DNA from: Blastochloris viridis
Lineage (GTDB): Bacteria; Pseudomonadota; Alphaproteobacteria; Rhizobiales; Xanthobacteraceae
DNA length: 64,000 nucleotides
Direction: 5' to 3'
NCBI RefSeq assembly: GCF_001402875.1
Contig: NZ_CP012946.1
Span: forward strand, 62,001 to 126,000
Positions 37,666 to 46,406 of the stretch are shown in pieces. The position numbers and the translations under genes were made by a program. Numbering within the stretch: position 1 is the stretch's first letter; every line of letters begins with the position of its first letter. The notes under the pieces are model-generated. The model did no database searches, had not been told where the DNA came from, and saw only the letters and a list, made by a program, of their open reading frames with translations.

Positions 37666-37841
37666 CGTGTTTTTCCCCGCTGCCATTCGTGAACGGACCT
37701 GATCTGATTTGCCCGATGGCGACAACTCACCACGCCGTCATCGAGGCTTTTTTCCGAACGCCCCGAGTGGGTCCGGCGATGGTGGACCAGCCTCGGCACC
37801 GCCCCCGGGATGTACGCGGCGAGGCGGCGATCGGACGACCA

Positions 37842-37865
37842 AACCCGGCCGGATCGGGCCGGGTT
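37842..37865 (-). terminator. Hairpin after the sigma-54 response regulator
   Basis: A 9-bp stem (37842-37850 with 37857-37865) has a six-base loop and begins three bases after the stop codon on the minus strand. TTTGG follows. It is a short, GC-rich probable intrinsic terminator. Confidence 0.65.
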
Positions 37866-37868
37866 CAG

Positions 37869-39389
37869 TCAGGCTGGAAGCGCGGCGGCCAGGGTGACGC
37901 CGGTTTCGATGCCGGCCTCGGCCTCGGCTTCGGCGTCGAGCCCGAGGTCCTTCAGCCGGCGGTAGAGTGTCGAGCGGCCGATGCCGAGCCGGCGCGCCAC
38001 CTCGGTCATCTGGCCGCGATAGTGGCGGATGGCGTGGCGAATGACGGCGGCCTCGACCTCCTCCATCGCCACCACGTGGCCGCCGGGGCCGGTCAGCGGT
38101 AACGACTCGCCGGGCTCGGCGGCGAGCTGCACCGCCGGCACCTCGGCCGCGAGCGGTATCTCGCCCGGCTCGACCTCGAACGGCGCCAGCGGCGCCCCGT
38201 CGTCGATCTGGGCGGCGATCTGCGGGAACTCCGCCACCGTCAGTTCGTCGGTTTCCGCCAGCACCACGGCGCGGAACACCGCGTTTTCGAGCTGGCGGAC
38301 GTTGCCCGGCCAGGGATAGCCCGCCAGCATCCTCAGCGCCTCGGCCGATACCGCCCGCACCCGTTTGCCTTCCTCGGCGGCGAAGCGCACCGCGAAATGG
38401 CGCACCAGCTCGGGGATGTCCTCGGGCCTGTGCCGCAGCGGCGGCAGCACGAGCGGGAAAACCGCCAGCCGGTAATAGAGGTCTTCGCGGAACTGCCCGG
38501 CCTTCACCCGCGCCAGCAGGTCGCGGTTGGTTGCGGAGACCACCCGCACGTCGACCTTCACCGTGTGGCGGCCGCCGACCGGGTCGACCTCGCCGGTCTG
38601 CAGGGTGCGCAGCAGCTTGACCTGGGCATCCGGGGACAATTCCCCGATCTCGTCGAGGAACAGCGTGCCGCCGTCGGCCTCGACGAACTTGCCGATGTGG
38701 CGGTCGAACGCGCCGGTGAACGCCCCCTTTTCGTGGCCGAACAGGATGGACTCGACCAGGTTTTCCGGGATCGCGCCGCAGTTGACGGCGACGAACGGCT
38801 TGGCGCGCCGCGTCCCGGAGCCGTGGATGGCGCGCGCCGCCAGCTCCTTGCCGGTGCCCGATTCGCCTTCGATCAGCACCGGAATGCTGGAGGCGGCCGC
38901 CTTGTGGGCAAGCTTGAGCACGGCGGCCATGCGGGAGGACCGCGTCAGGACGTCGGAGAAGGTGAGGGTGCCCGCGCGCGAGCGCTTGAAGCGGCGGATC
39001 TCGCTCTCCAGCGCCCGGGTCGCCAGCGCGTTCTGGATCGACACCGCCAGCCGCTCGGCGCCAACCGGCTTGACCACGAAATCGACCGCGCCGGCGCGCA
39101 TCGCCGACACCACCGCATCGATCGAGCCGTTGGCGGTCTGCACGATCACCGGCACCGCGCAGCCCTGCTCGCGCAGCCGCGTCAGCACCGCCATGCCGTC
39201 GAGGTCGGGCATCACCAGATCGAGCAGCACGGCGTCGACGCCGCCCTCGCGCTGCGCCAGCGCCTGGAGCGCCGCCTCGCCGCTGTCGACCGCCACCACG
39301 GCGTAGCCGAGGCGCCCGATCGTCGCCTCCAGCAGCCGCCGCTGCACCGGATCGTCGTCGACGACCACAATAACTCCGCTCATACCCAA
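37869..39389 (-). CDS. NtrC-family sigma-54 response regulator
   Basis: Phosphorylation-controlled activator of sigma-54 promoters. The 506-residue protein has a receiver domain (1-125; VVVDDDP, phospho-Asp57 in AVLLDLVMPDLDG, KPVG), an AAA+ domain with Walker A GESGTGKE, the sigma-54 contact GAFTGA (near 220), LFLDEIGELSPD and ATNRDLL, then a long Glu-rich linker and a C-terminal Fis-type HTH (AAVIRHAIRHYRGQMTEVARRLGIGRSTLYRRLKDLGL). No histidine kinase is adjacent, so its partner is elsewhere. ATG 39389 or 39383 starts it. The target genes are unknown. Confidence 0.94.
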   Translation of the reverse strand: MGMSGVIVVVDDDPVQRRLLEATIGRLGYAVVAVDSGEAALQALAQREGGVDAVLLDLVMPDLDGMAVLTRLREQGCAVPVIVQTANGSIDAVVSAMRAGAVDFVVKPVGAERLAVSIQNALATRALESEIRRFKRSRAGTLTFSDVLTRSSRMAAVLKLAHKAAASSIPVLIEGESGTGKELAARAIHGSGTRRAKPFVAVNCGAIPENLVESILFGHEKGAFTGAFDRHIGKFVEADGGTLFLDEIGELSPDAQVKLLRTLQTGEVDPVGGRHTVKVDVRVVSATNRDLLARVKAGQFREDLYYRLAVFPLVLPPLRHRPEDIPELVRHFAVRFAAEEGKRVRAVSAEALRMLAGYPWPGNVRQLENAVFRAVVLAETDELTVAEFPQIAAQIDDGAPLAPFEVEPGEIPLAAEVPAVQLAAEPGESLPLTGPGGHVVAMEEVEAAVIRHAIRHYRGQMTEVARRLGIGRSTLYRRLKDLGLDAEAEAEAGIETGVTLAAALPA

Positions 39390-39572
39390 CCCGATCTGTG
39401 CCGTTCTGACGCAAACCTGCCGGCGGATCGTTAACGTACCGCTAACCCAACCTCGACGCTTGAGCGAAAGTTCGGCTTGTGCCCCTTTACGACGTGGCGT
39501 GATGGCCGATTCACGCTCTGCCCTATCGGCGCCACGAACGCCGTGTCGGGTCGGGGGCTCCGTCGCGACAGC

Positions 39573-39640
39573 ATCTTCCGCAGGAGTGGGAACCGGTCTT
39601 GCGGAATAACATTAGATAAATCAGAAACTTGGATCGTCCG
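39573..39640 (+). repeat. Interspersed repeat family C, copy 2
   Basis: It matches the element at 9149-9217: CGCAGGAGTGGGA and, 36 bases on, CAGAAACTTGGATCG. It lies 45 bp upstream of the M3 peptidase start, so it may be transcribed as leader or carry promoter elements. The rest of 39390-39685 shows no gene. Confidence 0.55.
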
Positions 39641-39685
39641 CCCGGTTCTGCCGGACCCGCGCACGATCGAGAGCGAGGCGAACTC

Positions 39686-41503
39686 ATGACCACCGCAGCC
39701 TCTGCCCAGCCCGGCAGCCCCGAATCGTCTGCGCTCCCGGAATGGGACCTGTCGGACCTTTATCCCGGCCTGGGGTCTGCGGAGGTTGCGGCCGACCTGG
39801 CGCGGGCGGATGCTGAGTGCCGCGCCTTCGCCGATGCCTGGCGCGGCAAGCTGGCGGAGGTCGCTGCCGGTGCCGATGCCGGCCGGCAGTTTGCCGCGGC
39901 GGTGCGTCAGTATGAGGCGCTGGAGGAACTGCTGGGGCGGCTGATCTCCTATGCCGGCCTCGTCTATGCCGGCGACAATTCCGACCCCGCCCGTGCCAAG
40001 TTCTTCGGCGACATCCAGCAACATGTCACCGATGCCTCCTCGCATCTGTTGTTCTTCGAGCTCGAGCTCAACCGGCTCGACGATGCCTTGATCGACGCCG
40101 CGCTGGCCGATCCGGCACTCGTCCACTGGCGGCCGTGGTTCACCGACATCCGCAAGGAGCGGCCCTATCAGCTCGACGATCGCCTCGAGCAGCTGTTCCT
40201 GGAAAAGTCGGTCACCGGCCGCGCCGGCTGGAATCGGTTGTTCAACGAGACCATCTCGGCGCTGCGGTTCGAGGTGGGCGGGCGTGAGCTGACGCTGGAG
40301 CCGACCCTCAATTTGCTGCTGGAGCCGGACGAGGCCAGCCGCAAGGCGGCGGCCGATGCGCTGGCCGCAACCTTCCGCGACAATCTGCGCACCTTCACCC
40401 TGATCACCAACGTCCTGGCCAAGGACAAGGAGATCGCCGACCGCTGGCGCGGCTTCAAGGACGTTGCCGACAGCCGCCACCTCGCCAACCGGGTCGAGCG
40501 CGAGGTGGTCGAGGCGCTGGTCTCGAGTGTCCGCGCCGCCTATCCGCGGCTGTCGCACCGCTATTACGCCCTCAAGGCGCGCTGGTTCGGCAAGGACGCG
40601 CTCGACCACTGGGACCGCAACGCGCCGCTGCCCGAGGTCGAGCAGAGGAGCTATTCGTGGCCGGAGGCGCGCTCAACCGTGCTCGGCGCCTATCGTGCGT
40701 TCTCGCCCGAGCTGGCGGGCATCGCCGGCCGGTTCTTTGAGAACAACTGGATCGACGCGCCGATCCGCGCCGGCAAGGCGCCGGGCGCGTTCTCGCACCC
40801 GACCGTGCCGTCGGTGCACCCGTACGTGCTGATGAACTACCTCGGCAAGCCGCGCGACGTGATGACGCTGGCGCACGAACTTGGCCACGGCGTCCATCAG
40901 GTGCTGGCGGCGCCGAACGGCCCGTTGATGGCGCCGACCCCGCTGACATTGGCGGAGACGGCGTCGGTGTTCGGCGAGATGCTGACGTTCAAGGCCATCC
41001 TCAAAGCCACGCCCGACCGCGCCCAGCGCAAGGCGCTGATCGCCGCCAAGGTCGAGGACATGCTCAACACCGTGGTGCGGCAGATCGCGTTCTATACCTT
41101 CGAGCGCAAAATCCACGAGGCGCGGCGGGATGGCGAGCTGACGGCAGAGGAAATCGGCCGGTTCTGGCTTGAGGTGCAAAGCGAAAGCTTGGGAACCGCG
41201 ATCCGGCTTGGCCCCGGCTACGAGACGTTCTGGACCTATATCGGCCATTTTGTCCACGCGCCGTTCTACGTCTACGCCTATGCCTTCGGCGATTGCCTGG
41301 TGAACTCGCTCTATGCCGTCTATGAGCGCGCCCCGGACGGCTTTGCCGAGCGCTATCACGACCTGCTTGCCGCCGGCGGCACCAAGCACCACTCCGAGCT
41401 GCTCAAGCCGTTCGGGCTCGACGCCCGCGACCCGGCGTTCTGGCAGACCGGGCTTGGCATGATCGAGCGGCTGATCGGCGAGCTGGAAGCGCTGGAAGCG
41501 TAG
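39686..41503 (+). CDS. M3 family oligoendopeptidase (PepF-like)
   Basis: Zinc metallopeptidase degrading oligopeptides in the cytoplasm. From ATG 39686 the product is 605 residues. It opens WDLSDLYPGLGSAEVAADLARADAECRAFADAWRG, the PepF N-terminal pattern, and carries the zinc site MTLAHELGHGVHQVLA (HExxH near 397), then LTLAETASVFGEMLTFKAIL with the third ligand Glu. FYVYAYAFGDCLVNSLYAVYE near the C-terminus is family-typical. The longer frame from 39629 lies in repeat-like sequence. It is monocistronic. Confidence 0.94.
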   Translation: MTTAASAQPGSPESSALPEWDLSDLYPGLGSAEVAADLARADAECRAFADAWRGKLAEVAAGADAGRQFAAAVRQYEALEELLGRLISYAGLVYAGDNSDPARAKFFGDIQQHVTDASSHLLFFELELNRLDDALIDAALADPALVHWRPWFTDIRKERPYQLDDRLEQLFLEKSVTGRAGWNRLFNETISALRFEVGGRELTLEPTLNLLLEPDEASRKAAADALAATFRDNLRTFTLITNVLAKDKEIADRWRGFKDVADSRHLANRVEREVVEALVSSVRAAYPRLSHRYYALKARWFGKDALDHWDRNAPLPEVEQRSYSWPEARSTVLGAYRAFSPELAGIAGRFFENNWIDAPIRAGKAPGAFSHPTVPSVHPYVLMNYLGKPRDVMTLAHELGHGVHQVLAAPNGPLMAPTPLTLAETASVFGEMLTFKAILKATPDRAQRKALIAAKVEDMLNTVVRQIAFYTFERKIHEARRDGELTAEEIGRFWLEVQSESLGTAIRLGPGYETFWTYIGHFVHAPFYVYAYAFGDCLVNSLYAVYERAPDGFAERYHDLLAAGGTKHHSELLKPFGLDARDPAFWQTGLGMIERLIGELEALEA

Positions 41504-41724
41504 TTGGGTGTGCAATCGCGCCGCAACATCCGCGCCCGCAGGACGGACAGCACGCCCGTCCTGCGGCGCGTGCATGCTGTGGTGCATTATGCGCACCGGC
41601 GGCGGAGATTGGCGGCGGTCGGCGGCGCGGCCGCCGGACCAGTCCGGCCACTGGGCAAGGGTAGCGGATAACCATTGATTCGGGGCCGGCGCTGCGGGAT
41701 GCTGACTGCCTGCGGGAGGCCCCC

Positions 41725-42894
41725 ATGCGCTCCGACCACCCGACACTCTGGACGGCCACGCCGTGGGAGGTCGCCTTCATCGCCGCCGCGGCGATGACCG
41801 AAGCCGCCTGCGGGTTTTCCGAGCAGGTCGCTCACCTGCTGTCCGGCGCCGCTGCCCCGTCCGAGCCGTTGGCCTGGACCACGCCGAACCGGGTTCGCCT
41901 CGACCTTGCCACCATGCGGCTGCGCGACTTCTCCACCGGCACTGCCGGCGTCGCCACCCTGATTGCCGCGCCGTTCGCGCTGCACACCGCGGTGATCGCC
42001 GACCTCGCGCCCGGCCACAGCCTGGTCGAGCGCCTCCTCAATGAGGGCGTCAAACGCCTCGCCGTCACCGACTGGCGGTCGGCGACGCCGACGATGCGCG
42101 ACCTCTCGATCGACAGCTACCTCGCCGAACTCAACGTCGCGGTCGATGAGCTCGGGCCGCCGGTCGACCTGATCGGCCTGTGCCAGGGCGGCTGGCTGGC
42201 GCTGGTCTATGCCGCCCGCTTTCCCGCCAAGGTGCGCGCGTTGGTGCTGGTGGCCGCCCCGATCGACACCGAGCGCGGCGACAGTGCGTTGTCGGCGCTG
42301 GCGCGTGCGACGCCGCTGCCGGTGTTCCAGGCGGCGGTGGAGCGGGGCGGCGGCCGCATGTCCGGCGAGACCATCCGCGCCGCCTGGCCGAAAACCACCG
42401 AGCAGGCCTGCGGCCAGGCCCGGCGCGACCTCGACCTCGGCCCGGACGACATTGGCCCGCGGGCGGAGGCGGCGCTGGCGCGCTACGCCGCCTGGGACCG
42501 CTGCGTGGTCGATCTGCCCGGGCGGTACTATCTCGACATCGTCGCGTGGCTGTTCCAGCGCAACCTGCGGGCGCGCGGCGGCTTTCCTGCCCTCGGCCGC
42601 ACCATCGCGCTCGCCGACGTTCGCCACCCGCTCGCCCTGATCGCCGGCGGCGAGGATATCGTGGCGCCGGCCGAGCAGGTGCTCGCCGCCGCCGAACTGG
42701 TCGGCGCCGCGCCGCCGGCGATCCTGACCCGGCTGTGGCCGAGCAGCCATGTCGGGCTGTTCGTCGGCGCCCGCAGCCTGACCGAGGGCTGGCCGGAGAT
42801 TGCGCGCTGGCTCTGCGCGCAGCGCCGCCGGCGCGTCGTTGTCCGCGGCCATGCGTCCATCCGCCCCCTCGCGGGGCCGGCCGAGGTCGGCTAA
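41725..42894 (+). CDS. PhaC-like alpha/beta hydrolase
   Basis: A 389-residue alpha/beta-hydrolase-fold protein related to PHA synthase and its relatives. It has a G-x-C-x-G nucleophile box, VDLIGLCQGGWLALVYAARFPAKVRALVLVAAPID (Cys153), a plausible Asp311 (LIAGGEDIVAP) and His342 (SSHVGLF). PHA synthases use Cys in the same box where esterases use Ser. It lacks the roughly 200-residue N-terminal part of true PhaC. It could polymerise or cleave acyl-CoA or hydroxyacyl esters; this is unproven. An ABC1 kinase gene follows after 83 bp. Confidence 0.72.
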   Translation: MRSDHPTLWTATPWEVAFIAAAAMTEAACGFSEQVAHLLSGAAAPSEPLAWTTPNRVRLDLATMRLRDFSTGTAGVATLIAAPFALHTAVIADLAPGHSLVERLLNEGVKRLAVTDWRSATPTMRDLSIDSYLAELNVAVDELGPPVDLIGLCQGGWLALVYAARFPAKVRALVLVAAPIDTERGDSALSALARATPLPVFQAAVERGGGRMSGETIRAAWPKTTEQACGQARRDLDLGPDDIGPRAEAALARYAAWDRCVVDLPGRYYLDIVAWLFQRNLRARGGFPALGRTIALADVRHPLALIAGGEDIVAPAEQVLAAAELVGAAPPAILTRLWPSSHVGLFVGARSLTEGWPEIARWLCAQRRRRVVVRGHASIRPLAGPAEVG

Positions 42895-42977
42895 CAGGTC
42901 CGGCTCCCCTCTCCGGACATGGTATTCCGGGCCCCCGCCCCTATATCTTCGGACACACGGGGCATGCGACCGGAACC

Positions 42978-44336
42978 ATGACAGACAGCGAACAGAACCG
43001 ATTTTCCGCCCGCGCCACCCGCTATGCCCGGGTCGGCGCCAATGTCAGCGGCATGGCGGCCAGGATGGTCGGTTCGCGGATGCTGGGACGGTTCGACCGC
43101 CAGGCGAATGCCGCCGACCTCAGCAACATGCTCGGCGGGCTGAAGGGCCCGATCATGAAGGTTGCCCAGCTGATGGCGACCATTCCCGACGCGCTGCCGC
43201 CCGAATACGCCGACGAGCTGCAGAAGCTGCAGAGCGAGGCGCCGCCGATGGGCTGGCCGTTCGTCAAGCGCCGCATGGCCGCCGAACTCGGGCCGGAGTG
43301 GCAGAGCCGGTTCGGCAGCTTCGAGCACAAGCCCGCCGCGGCCGCCTCGCTCGGCCAGGTCCACAAGGCCACCGCGCTCACCGGCGAGGCGCTGGCGTGC
43401 AAGCTGCAGTACCCGGAGATGCAGTCGGCGGTCGAAGCCGACCTCGCCCAGCTCGACATCGCGTTCGCCATTCAGCGCCGGGTCGATCCGGCCATCGACA
43501 CCCGTGAGATTGCCCGCGAGATCGGGGCGCGCCTGCGCGAGGAGCTCGACTATCGCCGCGAAGCCCGCCACGTCGCGGTCTACCGCCACATGATGGACGA
43601 CGTGCCGGACGTGCGGGTGCCGCGGGTGTGGCCGGAGCTTTCGACCGGGCGGCTACTGACGCTCGACTGGCTCGAGGGCCGGCGCATGCTGGACTTCGTC
43701 GACCACGAGCTTGAGGTCCGCAACCGGCTCGCGACCTCGATGTACCGGGCGTGGTGGCTGCCGTTCAGCCGGTTCGGCATCATCCATGGCGACCCTCACC
43801 TCGGCAATTACACCGTGTTCAGCGAGGACGGCGTGCCGTCGGGCATCAACCTGCTCGATTACGGCTGCATCCGCATCTTCCCGCCGTCCTTCGTCGGCGG
43901 CGTGGTCGATCTGTATCGCGGTCTCCAGCAGGACGATCACGAGCGCGTTGTTCACGCCTATGAGCAGTGGGGCTTCAAGGGGCTGAAGCGCGAGATCATC
44001 GACGTGCTCAACATCTGGGCCCGCTTCATCTACGGCCCGGTGCTGGAAGACCGGGTCCGCACCATCGCCGACGGCATCGCTCCCGGCGAATACGGCCGAA
44101 AGGAAGCGTTCGCGGTCCACCGCGCCTTGACGGAAATGGGACCGGTCACCGTGCCGCGCGAATTCGTGTTCATGGACCGTGCCGCCATCGGCCTCGGCGG
44201 CGTGTTCCTCCGGCTGCGGGCCGAGGTCAATTTCCACCGGCTGTTCGAATCCGCGATCGAGGCGTTCTCAGTGGAAAAGGTAGCGGCGCGTCAGGCCGAG
44301 GCGCTGGCGATGGCGGGGCTGTCGCCGACGCACTGA
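42978..44336 (+). CDS. ABC1/UbiB-type atypical kinase
   Basis: Members of the AarF/ABC1/UbiB family support ubiquinone synthesis or lipid export. The 452-residue protein has the family KxGQ-like motif here as GLKGPIMKVAQLMATIPDALPPEYADELQKLQSEAPP, then AASLGQVHKATALTGEALACKLQYP, the catalytic-loop FGIIHGDPHLGNYTVF and the metal site LLDYGCIRIFPP. It resembles the COQ8/ADCK3 group. I start at ATG 42978; the frame opens earlier inside the previous gene. It may be cotranscribed with the PhaC-like gene. Confidence 0.9.
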   Translation: MTDSEQNRFSARATRYARVGANVSGMAARMVGSRMLGRFDRQANAADLSNMLGGLKGPIMKVAQLMATIPDALPPEYADELQKLQSEAPPMGWPFVKRRMAAELGPEWQSRFGSFEHKPAAAASLGQVHKATALTGEALACKLQYPEMQSAVEADLAQLDIAFAIQRRVDPAIDTREIAREIGARLREELDYRREARHVAVYRHMMDDVPDVRVPRVWPELSTGRLLTLDWLEGRRMLDFVDHELEVRNRLATSMYRAWWLPFSRFGIIHGDPHLGNYTVFSEDGVPSGINLLDYGCIRIFPPSFVGGVVDLYRGLQQDDHERVVHAYEQWGFKGLKREIIDVLNIWARFIYGPVLEDRVRTIADGIAPGEYGRKEAFAVHRALTEMGPVTVPREFVFMDRAAIGLGGVFLRLRAEVNFHRLFESAIEAFSVEKVAARQAEALAMAGLSPTH

Positions 44337-44367
44337 ACTTGCCGGCGTCGGAGCGCGCGGACGTCTG

Positions 44368-44751
44368 TCAGGCCGGTACCGGTTCGGCCGTGACGAACGC
44401 CGGGGCGGTCGCGGGCCGCTCGATCCGGCTCAGCCAGCGGCAGATATCGGCCTCTCTGAAGGGCTTCGGCAGAAACGGGACGGCGCGCAACGCCGTCGGT
44501 ACGTCCTGCGGCAGCGAGCCGGTCACGAAGACGAATGGCTGCCCGCGGTTTGCCAGCGCCAAGGCGAGGTCGAAGGTCTTGCCGTCGCGCACGTCGACGT
44601 CAAGCAGGGCCGCCTCGCAGCGCGCCAGCAGCGCCTGTGCCTCTCGGACCGACGCGACCGGTCCGATCACCGCGTGCCCGGCACCATCGACGATAGAGTG
44701 GAGATCGCAGGCGATCATGCCATCGTCTTCTACGATCAAAATGCGCGCCAT
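44368..44751 (-). CDS. Single-domain response regulator receiver protein
   Basis: A 127-residue stand-alone receiver with no output domain. It has the acidic pocket VEDDG, phospho-Asp51 in ALLDVDVRDG, VFVTGS with the conserved Thr, and FLPKPFREADI with the Lys. It resembles the CheY-like/FixJ-N receivers that act in Rhizobiales phosphorelays. No kinase is nearby. It converges with the ABC1 kinase gene. Confidence 0.88.
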   Translation of the reverse strand: MARILIVEDDGMIACDLHSIVDGAGHAVIGPVASVREAQALLARCEAALLDVDVRDGKTFDLALALANRGQPFVFVTGSLPQDVPTALRAVPFLPKPFREADICRWLSRIERPATAPAFVTAEPVPA

Positions 44752-45065
44752 GGCGGAGATCAGCCTTTGTTTCGGTCCGGTTGGACCTGATATCTCTTCA
44801 CCCGGATTAAATGCGACACCGAGCGCAAAGTTCCGTAACTCCGTCAGCCTTTTCTTTCGGTGGCCAAGAAGATCGGAAAAGGGATTGCTGCCGGCCCAGT
44901 GCCGGCTACGCCGCCGGTCAAGCCCATATCCGAAACTATCGACTATATGCGCAGATTCGATGCTGGGGGCTGGTCGTGGTCTTGACAGGTGCGGGGAGGG
45001 GGGAATCGTTTTACTGATTCGTTTACGATCATAGCTTGATTAATTATCCGTAAACAGGGCGGTTG
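44752..45065. other. Intergenic region, no gene seen
   Basis: The 314 bases between the receiver protein and the lipid-kinase gene contain no credible ORF. The last 60 bases are AT-richer (TTGATTAATTATCCG near 45034). The receiver promoter on the minus strand must lie here, but I could not assign it. Confidence 0.4.
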
Positions 45066-46085
45066 TTACGGAGAAGGCGCGTAGACGGTGACCGCTGCCG
45101 GCCGCACCCGAAACCGCGCCGGCGTGGTGGTGATCAGCTCGCCGTCGCAGCTCACCTGACGCGATCGGCGGGTGCGGATCTCGAAGCCCGCGCCGCGGCT
45201 GACGCGGACCTCGCGCCAACTGCCGTGCGAGCCGCGCCGCAGGTCGGCGAGCATCCGCACCAACAGCCAGGGCGAGCGCAGCTCCAGGCTGAACAGGTCG
45301 AGCTGGCCGTCGTCGATCTCGGCGGCCTCCGCCACCGTCATGCCGCCGCCATAGTGGCGGCCGTTGCCGACCGTGATCTGCAGCGTCAGCACCCGCGTTC
45401 GCTCGGCAGGGGTAACCACGTCGGCGTGGAACGGCCGCATGTCGAACAGCGCCCGCAGCGCGGTCAGCGGGTAGGCGAGCCGCCCCCAGCGCCGCTTGCG
45501 CTCGCCGGTCAGCTGTCGCGTCAGCTCGGCCGCCAGCCCGACGCTGGCGACGTTGAAGAAATAGCAGCCGTTGACCTCGCCGAGGTCGATGCGGCGGGTG
45601 TGGCCGCGAGCGATCACCCGTGCCGCCTCGGCCGGGTCCTCCGGGATGCCCAACGTGTTGGCCAGATCGTTGGCGGTGCCGAACGGCAGGATGCCGAGCG
45701 GCAGGCCGGTGGCGACCAGCCCGGCGGCGGCGCTGTTCAGCGTGCCGTCGCCCCCCGCAATCGCCACGCCGTCGAATTCGGCGGCGGCGGCGACGATGCG
45801 CGCCGAAACTTCGGCCGGGGCGTCGCAGGTCTCCACAATCGGCTCGATGCCGGCCTCGACCAGCGGTGCGACCATGGCGGCGTCGAACGCTGCGCCGCGC
45901 CGGGAGTTGCGGTTAACCAGCACCAGCAGCCGGGTCGGCGGGCTCGCCGCGCGGTTTCGTCGCGGGCCTGGGTCGGCACCAGCGCCGTCCGTATCGTCGC
46001 ATGGCATGGCAAAGGCCGGGTCGGGCGCGATTTCTCGTTGCCGGTCAGCAGGCGCCACAGGTATCCTCCAACGAGTGATGAGCAT
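45066..46085 (-). CDS. Diacylglycerol kinase-like lipid kinase (YegS/BmrU type)
   Basis: Phosphorylates diacylglycerol or a related lipid. The up to 339-residue protein has RLLVLVNRNSRRGAA, the nucleotide motif GGDGTLNSAAAGL, LPLGILPFGTANDLANTLGIPEDPAEAARVI and the C-terminal LELRSPWLLVRMLADLRRGSHG...CDGELITTTPARFRV. These match the DAGK catalytic family. The ATG at 46085 and a later one at 46007 are both possible; neither has a clear ribosome site. It is divergent from the glycogen operon. Confidence 0.9.
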   Translation of the reverse strand: MLITRWRIPVAPADRQREIAPDPAFAMPCDDTDGAGADPGPRRNRAASPPTRLLVLVNRNSRRGAAFDAAMVAPLVEAGIEPIVETCDAPAEVSARIVAAAAEFDGVAIAGGDGTLNSAAAGLVATGLPLGILPFGTANDLANTLGIPEDPAEAARVIARGHTRRIDLGEVNGCYFFNVASVGLAAELTRQLTGERKRRWGRLAYPLTALRALFDMRPFHADVVTPAERTRVLTLQITVGNGRHYGGGMTVAEAAEIDDGQLDLFSLELRSPWLLVRMLADLRRGSHGSWREVRVSRGAGFEIRTRRSRQVSCDGELITTTPARFRVRPAAVTVYAPSP

Positions 46086-46131
46086 TCAATCGCGGGCAGC
46101 ACGCGAAGTTCCTGTAGGGAGCGTGCCGCTT

Positions 46132-46176
46132 CGGAATTGCACGCTTCGAAATTGTACGGTGCGGAATCGCACGCTT
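46132..46176. repeat. Three imperfect 15-bp tandem repeats
   Basis: Units of CGGAATTGCACGCTT, CGAAATTGTACGGTG and CGGAATCGCACGCTT follow one another at 46132-46176 in the 321-bp gap between the lipid kinase and glgP. They could be operator half-sites or a recent slippage expansion. The rest of the gap shows no gene; the glgP promoter should lie here. Confidence 0.5.
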
Positions 46177-46406
46177 GGGGCCCGCGGCGCCGAGGCGCAG
46201 AAGGGCGCTAGCGGCGAGGCTTCTGAAACCTTCGTCATATATCCTTGGTACCGACTCAGCTCCTGATACGGCGCCAGGCGGACATTCTCAGCCGGCGAAG
46301 CGTCGGCGCTCTATCGTCCGGGCCTCTTTCACCCGGTCTCTTTCATCCACGTCGGGTCAGGGCGTAAGCTACTCGGCAACCTCCCCCGTACTCAAATCGA
46401 GGACGC

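Noticed and set aside
45571..46266. Plus-strand ORF with a short pentapeptide-like run
   Set aside because: Nearly all of it is antisense to the lipid kinase; the repeat comes only from the 15-bp tandem units at 46132-46176.
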